A stretch of DNA of 8,866 bases from an uncultured Lachnospiraceae bacterium (GTDB lineage Bacteria; Bacillota; Clostridia; Lachnospirales; Lachnospiraceae). Positions 1 to 5,342 of this stretch are shown here, piece by piece (position 1 is the stretch's first letter; the number at the start of each line of letters is the position of its first letter). The translations under genes were made by a program, and so were the position numbers. The stretch is from contig CAJUDQ010000066.1 of the NCBI GenBank assembly GCA_910585215.1, positions 1 to 8,866 on the forward strand, given 5' to 3'. The notes under the pieces are model-generated. The model saw only the letters and a program-made list of their open reading frames with translations. It was not told where the DNA came from and did no database searches.

Positions 1-54
1 TACACTTCGGCAGGTAGCTAGAATCCCCTACCCTTTAGGCATGGGGAGTGTCAA
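1..54 (+). mobile_element. Putative right end of an IS200/IS605-family (TnpB) element, with omega-RNA 3' terminus
   Basis: The sequence has the layout of a TnpB-element right end. GGTAG at 13-17 can pair with CTACC at 28-32. An alternative, imperfect hairpin is formed by CCCC (25-28) and GGGG (42-46 region) around a CTTTAGG-type loop. The stretch then ends in GTGTCAA at 48-54. In IS200/IS605 elements the right terminus carries subterminal hairpins, is cleaved next to a short tetranucleotide (TCAA in IS608), and also encodes the 3' scaffold of the omega-RNA that guides TnpB. If this is correct, the tnpB gene lies left of the window on the plus strand and the RNA guide would begin at 55. The hairpin has mismatches, so the end may be decayed. 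The assignment comes from recalled family pattern, not from a search. An alternative is a degenerate terminator, but no T-run follows. Confidence 0.5.
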
Positions 55-134
55 AGTTTAAATCAATGATAATATCCATTTAAAAAATTCATCCTATAAT
101 ATATTTATTAATTTATCGAATTACAGCAAAAATA

Positions 135-320
135 GCAAAAAAGGAGACTATACCTTTCTTCCAGACTATATGAAAACATGGATATTGAATAAACAGCACT
201 TCGATTAAAAGAAATACTGCAATTTAATACCATTATGTCTCAGGTCGTCAGGCTTTAACCTGATGACATAGAACAGGAGCAAGAACGATATCTGAAAGAA
301 AGGTATAATCTCCTTTTTGC
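135..320. repeat. Imperfect ~30 bp inverted repeat flanking ~125 bp (MITE-like or inverted gene fragments)
   Basis: The left arm at 135-165 (GCAAAAAAGGAGACTATACC and onward) matches the reverse complement of the right arm at 291-320 with two substitutions and one single-base gap in the A-run. The arms enclose 166-290. No clear target-site duplication is visible outside the arms. When read outward-in, both arms can encode the same short peptide, KGDYTFL followed by P or S and then D. One of the two base changes is synonymous (GAC/GAT). This would fit either terminal inverted repeats of a miniature element or two inverted copies of part of a gene. A transcript across it could fold into a long stem. 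No function is assigned. Confidence 0.6.
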
Positions 321-336
321 ATTATGTATGATATAA
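178..336 (+). pseudogene. Possible decayed reading frame of unknown origin, with two internal TAA codons
   Basis: Reading from ATG at 178 to TAA at 334-336, the frame gives protein-like sequence interrupted by TAA at 190-192 and TAA at 256-258. The last block reads PDDIEQEQERYLKERYNLLF and then ALCMI, which is amphipathic and helix-forming. Each TAA could derive from a CAA, GAA or AAA codon by a single change. There is no good ribosome binding site. The right arm of the inverted repeat (291-320) overlaps its 3' part, and a competing frame (62-208, ending NKQHFD) is also open. The family is not recognised. This may be chance composition, so confidence is low. Confidence 0.25.
245..266 (+). repeat. 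Small hairpin inside the inverted-repeat unit
   Basis: TCGTCAGG (245-252) pairs with CCTGATGA (259-266) around a CTTTAA loop, with one G-T pair. No T-run follows, so it does not look like an intrinsic terminator. It sits in the part enclosed by the 135-165 / 291-320 inverted repeat and would form an inner stem of a transcript crossing the unit. Confidence 0.45.
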
Positions 337-369
337 CATTCAATAGTATGAACTTTTAATATTTTTAGA

Positions 370-1221
370 TTAATATAGCATCAAATGATATCCACTTATT
401 TTTTTAGTTTTACAATCTAAATAGAGAAAAACAAAATAATCTGTTTTTGTTTTGGATAAATAAATTAATATGGCACTTCCATTCTCCTCATTAATAGTGG
501 GTTTCTTTTTTAAATCTATATTCTGATAAAATATTGATGCATCTAAATTTTCATACTCTGTTAATTTTTCGATTATATTTTTAATAAATAATGTTCTATT
601 ATTCGAAAAATCACTAAACTGATAATCTAATGGATAGTAATTATCATCATCTTTAAAGCTATCCTCCACATATTGAATCGCCTCATCCCCTTCCCATTCC
701 ATATCTGTCACATAATGAAATGAAAAAATCTCCCCGTTCATATTTACCATTCCAAACAAATAAACCCCTTCAACCTGAATTTCATTCCACACGTAATACT
801 CTTTATCATCCTCGGTCAGCAACTTTCGAGCCTCTTCATACAGCATCGTCACTGCACTTTCTCTGTCACTAATCAGCATTCCGTCATAATTCACCATATC
901 CACCATACATTCTGCTACTCTTTTCCCCCGCAAAAACTCTTCCTGCTCCTGTGACAATTCTCTCGTACTATACTTGCGGTATTCGCTCCAAGGATAAATA
1001 TACAAATCCGGCACTCTCTCCCACAATTCCGGCGAAAACGAAAAATCAAACCCTTCAAAAAACTCGGTTTCCGCCTTTTCAAAATCATATTTCAATATAG
1101 CCAGCGCAGCAACTACTCCCACAAGTATCGTTACCATCGTTACTACAACAAAAGCCATTGCTGTATGAATCCTGTCTCTGGCCGTATTATCGACCTCCCT
1201 TTCTCTTTCCCTGTCTTTCAT
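370..1221 (-). CDS. Single-pass membrane protein of unknown function, 283 aa
   Basis: I do not recognise this protein. The first ~20 residues are very rich in charged residues (MKDREREREV). One strong membrane segment follows at about 20-44 (AMAFVVVTMVTILVGVVAAL and on). The remaining ~240 residues are acidic and soluble-looking, with many Asp, Glu and Tyr. By the positive-inside tendency, the N-terminus should be in the cytoplasm and the large domain outside. There is no lipobox and no known catalytic motif. The last ~60 residues alternate like beta-strands (SAILIYLSKTKTDYFVFLYL), followed by KKISGYHL. The start is supported by an AAAGGAG ribosome binding site at 1229-1235 on this strand, 7 nt before ATG. 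The next Met (residue 22) lies inside the membrane helix. The gene is last in a leftward run with the 61-residue membrane protein and the MutS-like ATPase. A 191 bp gap and a TATAAT element suggest it may also be transcribed alone. Confidence 0.75.
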   Translation of the reverse strand: MKDREREREVDNTARDRIHTAMAFVVVTMVTILVGVVAALAILKYDFEKAETEFFEGFDFSFSPELWERVPDLYIYPWSEYRKYSTRELSQEQEEFLRGKRVAECMVDMVNYDGMLISDRESAVTMLYEEARKLLTEDDKEYYVWNEIQVEGVYLFGMVNMNGEIFSFHYVTDMEWEGDEAIQYVEDSFKDDDNYYPLDYQFSDFSNNRTLFIKNIIEKLTEYENLDASIFYQNIDLKKKPTINEENGSAILIYLSKTKTDYFVFLYLDCKTKKISGYHLMLY

Positions 1222-1275
1222 ACAAAACTCCTTTCCATACCTTTACAAAACCCACATGAAACTTGTATACATTCC

Positions 1276-1281
1276 ATTATA
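1276..1281 (-). promoter_or_regulatory. Candidate -10 element upstream of the 283-aa gene
   Basis: On the minus strand, a perfect TATAAT lies about 55 nt before the ATG at 1221. No good -35 is found at 17 bp. A CTGACA (plus 1302-1307) is present, but its 20 bp spacing is too long. The -10 is therefore suggestive only. It would allow the 283-residue gene to be expressed separately from the two genes upstream. Confidence 0.35.
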
Positions 1282-1346
1282 CACAAAGAACATCGAAAAG
1301 TTGTCAGGAAATTGTGAACATTTCATTTTTTCACATATTTCGTCAA

Positions 1347-1387
1347 TTTGCACAAACATTTTTCCAAAATATTGTTATTTTGCACAA
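1347..1387 (-). repeat. Pair of 9-bp direct repeats (TTGTGCAAA) between two minus-strand genes
   Basis: TTTGCACAA occurs on the plus strand at 1347-1355 and again at 1379-1387 (TTGTGCAAA on the coding strand). The start-to-start distance is 32 bp, close to three helical turns. They lie in the 191 bp gap between the 61-aa gene and the 283-aa gene, upstream of the candidate -10. The helical phasing would suit two copies of a regulator binding side by side, but no regulator is known for this motif here and chance is possible. Confidence 0.4.
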
Positions 1388-1412
1388 TAAATATTATCTC
1401 CTGTCTTTTCAT

Positions 1413-1598
1413 TTACTCTTTCCGTTTTCTTACAATTGAATAAATAAATAATATCACTACTGCTACATCAATTACAACGCACAATCCTGTTGCAATATCC
1501 GACAATCCAACCCCCATAATTCTTAAAACACCTGTCATTACTGATATAATACCAATAACAAGCAGCGCAATTCCCCATATCTTCTTTGTCTTTACCAT
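1413..1598 (-). CDS. Small two-helix membrane protein, 61 aa
   Basis: The protein has two predicted membrane helices, at about residues 7-28 (IWGIALLVIGIISVMTGVLR) and 34-56 (rich in Val, Ile and Leu). The N-terminus is lysine-rich (MVKTKK) and the C-terminus is RKRKE, so both ends should be cytoplasmic with a short outside loop. An AAGGAG ribosome binding site (plus 1607-1612) stands 8 nt before the ATG. It starts 48 nt after the MutS-like gene stops on the same strand, with no terminator between, so co-transcription is likely. The family is not recognised. Conserved small membrane proteins of this form often act as accessory subunits, but nothing here shows a function. Confidence 0.7.
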   Translation of the reverse strand: MVKTKKIWGIALLVIGIISVMTGVLRIMGVGLSDIATGLCVVIDVAVVILFIYSIVRKRKE

Positions 1599-1646
1599 CG
1601 CCTTATCTCCTTGTCTTTTTTCTGTAAATTTTCTGAATATATATTT

Positions 1647-3341
1647 TTAACTGTTTTTCCATTTTCCGGTCTTTGTAAACTCTGATACCCTGTCTTCTGC
1701 GTTATCCACAAGATTCCTTGGATATCCAAGAAGCTTTAACAGCCGGATGGCATTTCTTGTAACGGTCCGTCCTCTGTTCAGACGATAATTAAACTTTACG
1801 TCATCCCCGCTTACCTCCTCCTCAAAGTGATAATTGGCATAGCAGTCTTCCAGAATATAGGTAAGCTCAATATCATGTGTCGCTGCAAAACAGATAACAT
1901 TGCTTTGCCTGAAATACTTTAATATTTCTGAGGAGGCCGCGATTCTTTCTATTGTATTGGTTCCTCTTAAAACCTCATCAATAAAGCACAAAACATTTCT
2001 AGTTCCACCTGTTTTATCCATAATCCGCTTTAATGCTTTGATTTCTGCCATATAATAACTGTCATTTCTCGAAAGGTCATCTCTCAGTGCCATGGAAGAA
2101 CATACCATAGTATATGGCATGACATAGCTTTTGGCGGCGGCAGTATAAACAGTCTGCGATAAAATGGCATTAATTGCTACCGTTTTTAAAAACGTTGATT
2201 TTCCAGAGGCATTGGAACCAGTAAGCAGAATATTTTTTTCTTTTCGCATGGAATTTGTCACCGCATGTTTAATAAGCGGATGATAGATATTTTCAAAACA
2301 AATACCCTGCCTTTGACTGAAATCCGGAATACAATAAAATCCATACTCCTCTTTCAGACAGGTACGAAATGACGCTGCTGCCAGAGCTGCTTCGATATCT
2401 CCGATTCTTTCATAGAGCTGATGGATATTCTCTATATTTTCGGAAGTTTTCTTTACCATAGAATTAAACTTGATTAAATCCACATGAAAAATCATGCGAA
2501 TATACTGCATAACCATTTCAACAATGGAATCATTTACACTCTGCGAGGAAATCAAAAAAATCCCTTTTTTCAGGCCTTTTGTTTTTTCCAGAAGAGTTTC
2601 AATCTCCATAATATCCTTCTGAAAAACATTATTTTTCAATTCCTTCAGAATTTCCGAAATCTGTCCTCCATAACGAATCAGACGAATAATATATTCGAAA
2701 CAGACAAAATAATTGTTGACATCATTTTTTTCTTTATAATAAAAATAAATGTTGCAGGATAATATAAATAAAAAGGCAATCACTGCATAAACCGGAACAA
2801 TAAAAAATCCGGCGATACTCGCAAGAATCAAAAGGATACCAAGATAATGCTTCCAGCTTGATTTTGCTTTCAGTTTCGAAGCCTTTACAATAAAGTCATA
2901 AAAAGAAACAGATTTTGTTCTCCCAATGGAAGCATATACACTTTGTAATTTTTTTGATACAGCAGGATGTTCCTCAAAGCATGCCGTCATTTTTCCGAAT
3001 TTTTCAAGGTCCTGTCCGCTTTGCCTGAGAGTACGCAGCCTTCTGTACAGACTTTCTTCTCCTACAGATGACAGGGTATGATTTATCTCTTTAAAAACAT
3101 CATCCATGGAAATATCGTTCCATGTAATATCATCAATACAGATATCCTCTGGTTTTTTTGCATGCTGATAATAATGAGAAATTCTCTCATATTCTTCATG
3201 GGTGTATGCTCTGTCCGGCCGTTTTCCCCATCTTTTGTCCAGTTCTTTTCGAAGCTTCTGTGCCGCTGCCTTTTTCATGCTGACTGACTGAACTGCAAAG
3301 ATAATAAGCAGTATAACAAATAGTATTAAATAAGTCTTCAT
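1647..3341 (-). CDS. Membrane-anchored MutS-like ATPase, 564 aa
   Basis: This protein carries the MutS core and ATPase domains. The ATPase part (about 350-550) has Walker A GSNASGKST at 375-383 (Lys381), a MutS-type signature around SYYMAEIKAL (429-438), Walker B LCFIDEV at 451-457 (Asp455, catalytic Glu456), and the H-loop ATHD at 487-490. All key residues are intact, so ATP hydrolysis is expected. The helical region from about 75 to 350 corresponds to the MutS lever/core. The N-terminal mismatch-binding and connector domains of MutS are absent, and there is no C-terminal Smr nuclease domain as in MutS2. It has three membrane segments instead: residues 3-20, about 164-183 and about 184-202. 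It is therefore a divergent, membrane-bound MutS relative, not a mismatch repair enzyme of the usual kind; its substrate is unknown. The start has a GGAAGG ribosome binding site (plus 3346-3351) 4 nt upstream. It is first in a leftward run with two small membrane-protein genes and divergent from spoIVA. Confidence 0.85.
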   Translation of the reverse strand: MKTYLILFVILLIIFAVQSVSMKKAAAQKLRKELDKRWGKRPDRAYTHEEYERISHYYQHAKKPEDICIDDITWNDISMDDVFKEINHTLSSVGEESLYRRLRTLRQSGQDLEKFGKMTACFEEHPAVSKKLQSVYASIGRTKSVSFYDFIVKASKLKAKSSWKHYLGILLILASIAGFFIVPVYAVIAFLFILSCNIYFYYKEKNDVNNYFVCFEYIIRLIRYGGQISEILKELKNNVFQKDIMEIETLLEKTKGLKKGIFLISSQSVNDSIVEMVMQYIRMIFHVDLIKFNSMVKKTSENIENIHQLYERIGDIEAALAAASFRTCLKEEYGFYCIPDFSQRQGICFENIYHPLIKHAVTNSMRKEKNILLTGSNASGKSTFLKTVAINAILSQTVYTAAAKSYVMPYTMVCSSMALRDDLSRNDSYYMAEIKALKRIMDKTGGTRNVLCFIDEVLRGTNTIERIAASSEILKYFRQSNVICFAATHDIELTYILEDCYANYHFEEEVSGDDVKFNYRLNRGRTVTRNAIRLLKLLGYPRNLVDNAEDRVSEFTKTGKWKNS

Positions 3342-3380
3342 TTTACCTTCCTTTTTTGTTTTTCATTTCTTCTGTGGTAC

Positions 3381-3409
3381 AGTATAGCATAAATAAATGG
3401 AAAAGTAAA
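3381..3409 (-). promoter_or_regulatory. Sigma-A type promoter for the MutS-like gene
   Basis: On the minus strand, TTTACT (plus 3404-3409) and TATACT (plus 3381-3386) are separated by exactly 17 bp. The -10 is preceded by TGC, giving an extended -10. Transcription would start near 3374 and leave a leader of about 33 nt before the ATG at 3341. This is a good vegetative promoter by eye. It implies that the MutS-like operon is expressed in growing cells, unlike the sporulation-specific gene transcribed the other way. Confidence 0.6.
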
Positions 3410-3483
3410 ACAAAAGTCATGGATATATTTTGCAATGTCTCATCTCCATGAAAAAATTTTGAATTTATTTGCCGTTTCAGCAT

Positions 3484-3504
3484 ATATCTATATTATATAG
3501 ATAT
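3484..3504. repeat. 21-bp AT-rich palindrome in the divergent intergenic region
   Basis: ATATCTATAT (3484-3493) and ATATAGATAT (3495-3504) form a perfect 10 bp inverted repeat around a single T. It lies between the leftward MutS-like promoter and the rightward spoIVA gene, about 75 bp upstream of the former's -35. It could be an operator for a dimeric regulator or simply an AT-rich chance palindrome. No T-run follows, so it is not a terminator. Confidence 0.5.
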
Positions 3505-3516
3505 TTTACTGCCATA

Positions 3517-3546
3517 GCATATTATCTGTCAAAATTTGCTTATCAA
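3517..3546 (+). promoter_or_regulatory. Candidate sigma-E promoter of spoIVA
   Basis: In Bacillus, spoIVA is transcribed in the mother cell by sigma-E, whose -35 consensus is close to GCATATT. That heptamer is present exactly at 3517-3523. The matching -10 position, 15 bp later, reads CTTATCAA (3539-3546), which fits the CATACAAT-like consensus poorly. The -35 is suggestive and the -10 is not, so the call rests largely on the known regulation of the family. A start here would give a leader of roughly 80 nt. Confidence 0.3.
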
Positions 3547-3615
3547 GCAATCGCCAAATGTTTTGAATCACACTTTGGCAATCACATAAAGGCAGCAAAA
3601 TCATGCGTATCAAGC
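3537..3615 (+). repeat. Leader repeats upstream of spoIVA: 12-bp direct repeat and a 6-bp inverted repeat
   Basis: TGCTTATCAAGC (3537-3548) recurs as TGCGTATCAAGC (3604-3615) with one mismatch. Between them, GCCAAA (3553-3558) and TTTGGC (3574-3579) form an inverted repeat with a 15 nt loop. All lie in the expected spoIVA 5' leader, just before the GGAGGG ribosome binding site at 3624-3629. They could mark regulator binding or leader structure. The second direct-repeat copy ends only 8 nt before the ribosome binding site. Chance cannot be excluded. Confidence 0.35.
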
Positions 3616-3634
3616 GCAGAAACGGAGGGAAAAA

Positions 3635-5110
3635 ATGGACCATTTTAATTTATACAAGGATATCAAAGACCGTACGGACGGAGAGATTTACATAGGTGTC
3701 GTGGGGCCCGTCAGATGTGGAAAATCTACATTTATCAAGCGTTTTATGGAAACGCTCGTAATCCCTACTATGAAAGATGAAAATAAAATTGCAAGGGCAA
3801 AAGATGAACTGCCACAGTCCTCAGACGGAAAAACCATTATGACTACGGAACCGAAATTTATTCCAAAAGAGGCGGCTTCCATTCAGCTTGACGAGGAAAC
3901 AGGGGTAAAAGTAAGGCTGATTGACTGCGTGGGATATATGGTAAAGGGAGCAGTCGGACATATTGAAAACGACAAAGAACGCATGGTTAAAACTCCATGG
4001 TTTGATTATGAAATTCCGTTTACCAAAGCTGCGGAAATCGGAACCAGAAAGGTTATTTCCGACCATTCCACCATTGGTATTGTAATTACAGGAGACGGTT
4101 CTTTTGGAGAATTTTCAAGAGAAGATTATGCTGCTCCTGAAGAACAGACAATCAAAGAACTGAAAGCACTTGGCAAACCGTTTATTGTATTGCTTAATTC
4201 CAGCAAACCATACTCCGAGGAATGTAAACGTCAATCAGAAGAGCTCGCTGCAAAATATGATGTTTCTGTTATGTGTGTAAACTGTGAGCAGTTGAAAAAA
4301 GAAGATATACATAACATTCTTTTGAATGTACTGATGGAATTTCCAATTTCTGAAATGAATTTTTACATGCCAAAGTGGATAGAGATGCTTGACATAGCCC
4401 ATCCTTTGAAAGCTGATATCCTCACAAGTATCAAAACTGCAATTTCCGGACTTCGAGTTATGCGAAATATTAACAATGCTACATTTCAGACTGAGTGTCC
4501 ATATATCACAGATATTAAAATCAGCAATAAGGATATGTCGCGGGGAATTATTAATCTGAATGTTCAAATTGACGACGCCTATTATTATAACGTATTAAGT
4601 GAACTGACCGGTGCGGATATTACAAATGAATATGAACTAATTTATACAATTAAGGAACTATCACGAATGAAAGACGACTTTTCAAAAGTGAACAATGCAG
4701 TGGATTCTGTCAAACAGAAAGGATATGGTGTAGTGCTTCCGGCAAGGGAAGAAATCACATTGGATGAACCAGAGATTATTAAAAACGGAACCAAGTTTGG
4801 TGTAAAAATCAAAGCTTCCGCGCCTTCTATCCATTTTATCAAATCAAATATTTATACAGAGATTTCTCCAATTGTCGGCTCGGAGGAACAGGCACAGGAT
4901 TTGATTCAGTTTATCAAGGAAAATGGCAAAGACAACAGCGACGGCATTTGGGAAACAAATATTTTCGGCAAAACGATTGAACAGATTGTCAATGAGGGAA
5001 TACGTGCAAAAATTGATAAACTTTCAGACGAAACCCAGAGCAAAATGCAGGATACATTGCAAAAAATTACAAACGACAGCAAGGGAGGGGTTATCTGTAT
5101 TATTATTTAA
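3635..5110 (+). CDS. spoIVA: Stage IV sporulation protein A (spore coat morphogenetic ATPase)
   Basis: SpoIVA is a cytoskeleton-like ATPase. It hydrolyses ATP to polymerise irreversibly into the basement layer of the spore coat on the forespore outer membrane, working from the mother cell side. At 491 residues it is essentially the length of the Bacillus subtilis protein (about 492). Walker A GPVRCGKST lies at 24-32 with the catalytic Lys30. The tandem threonines TT at 70-71 match the sensor threonines known from B. subtilis, and the Walker B Asp97 is in LIDCVGY. The NTPase domain resembles TRAFAC GTPases, but the base-specificity motif is not of GTPase type. The middle and C-terminal polymerisation and anchoring regions are complete; the end is hydrophobic (GGVICIII), as expected for the C-terminus needed for forespore targeting. 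GGAGGG (3624-3629) sits 5 nt before ATG. It is monocistronic, with its own terminator, and divergent from the MutS-like operon. Confidence 0.97.
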   Translation: MDHFNLYKDIKDRTDGEIYIGVVGPVRCGKSTFIKRFMETLVIPTMKDENKIARAKDELPQSSDGKTIMTTEPKFIPKEAASIQLDEETGVKVRLIDCVGYMVKGAVGHIENDKERMVKTPWFDYEIPFTKAAEIGTRKVISDHSTIGIVITGDGSFGEFSREDYAAPEEQTIKELKALGKPFIVLLNSSKPYSEECKRQSEELAAKYDVSVMCVNCEQLKKEDIHNILLNVLMEFPISEMNFYMPKWIEMLDIAHPLKADILTSIKTAISGLRVMRNINNATFQTECPYITDIKISNKDMSRGIINLNVQIDDAYYYNVLSELTGADITNEYELIYTIKELSRMKDDFSKVNNAVDSVKQKGYGVVLPAREEITLDEPEIIKNGTKFGVKIKASAPSIHFIKSNIYTEISPIVGSEEQAQDLIQFIKENGKDNSDGIWETNIFGKTIEQIVNEGIRAKIDKLSDETQSKMQDTLQKITNDSKGGVICIII

Positions 5111-5115
5111 GGCAG

Positions 5116-5154
5116 CAGGCAGAGCCGGTATAGGACTCTGCCTGAGTTTGTTTT
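5116..5154 (+). terminator. Intrinsic terminator of spoIVA
   Basis: CAGGCAGAG (5116-5124) pairs perfectly with CTCTGCCTG (5136-5144), giving a 9 bp GC-rich stem with an 11 nt loop. A GTTTGTTTT tract follows at 5146-5154. It begins 6 nt after the spoIVA stop codon, so spoIVA is very likely a single-gene transcript and the downstream glycosidase needs its own promoter. Confidence 0.9.
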
Positions 5155-5238
5155 GTAATTTTCTTCCATTAATGATTTTTCCAAACAGTGTTAATTACAA
5201 TTTTTTCGCTCAATTTTCTGATATTTTCCTTTTTAAGG

Positions 5239-5267
5239 TTGCATGAACCAATTATTTATAGTAAAAT
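5239..5267 (+). promoter_or_regulatory. Sigma-A type promoter of the GH51 gene
   Basis: TTGCAT (5239-5244) and TAAAAT (5262-5267) are separated by exactly 17 bp. Transcription would start near 5274, leaving a leader of about 70 nt to the ATG at 5343. It lies between the spoIVA terminator and the glycosidase, where a promoter is required. An AATTTTCTGA-containing, CodY-like sequence lies just upstream at 5212-5226. Confidence 0.6.
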
Positions 5268-5342
5268 GAAAAATAACAGCATAGGAAGAAAATACCACAA
5301 ATATATTTCAATCTGTGCACGATATAAAGGAGAATTTTAAGA

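Larger units (their letters stand above)
55..369. other. Gene-poor interval with inverted repeats and possible coding debris
   Basis: No intact reading frame with a ribosome binding site is seen between the putative IS end and the 283-residue gene that ends at 370. The interval is AT-rich. It holds the long inverted repeat, the small hairpin and the broken frame described separately. No convincing intrinsic terminator for the leftward operon was found here: downstream of its stop, the minus strand has no GC-rich hairpin followed by a T-run. The impression is of insertion-element debris at the edge of the leftward operon. Confidence 0.5.

Noticed and set aside
1..320. CRISPR array at the left end
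   Set aside because: There are no regularly spaced direct repeats; the only repeats are one inverted pair and a small hairpin.
3078..3287. 69-codon plus-strand frame within the MutS-like gene
   Set aside because: It is antisense to a gene with clear family motifs, and no ribosome binding site precedes it.
1647..3341. Calling the gene mutS or mutS2
   Set aside because: The ATPase domain fits, but mismatch-recognition, connector and Smr domains are absent and membrane helices are present, so neither symbol is justified.
4235..4567. 110-codon minus-strand frame inside spoIVA
   Set aside because: It is antisense to a full-length conserved gene, with no start signals.
5153..5206. TTGTAATT (5153-5160) and AATTACAA (5193-5200) inverted repeat followed by a run of T, as a second terminator
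   Set aside because: The stem is almost all A/T, with a 32 nt loop, so it would be unstable; the GC-rich hairpin just upstream already explains termination.
4923..5246. 107-codon plus-strand open frame overlapping the end of spoIVA and running past its terminator
   Set aside because: It is out of frame with the clearly coding spoIVA, has no ribosome binding site at its ATG, and runs through the intrinsic terminator hairpin.
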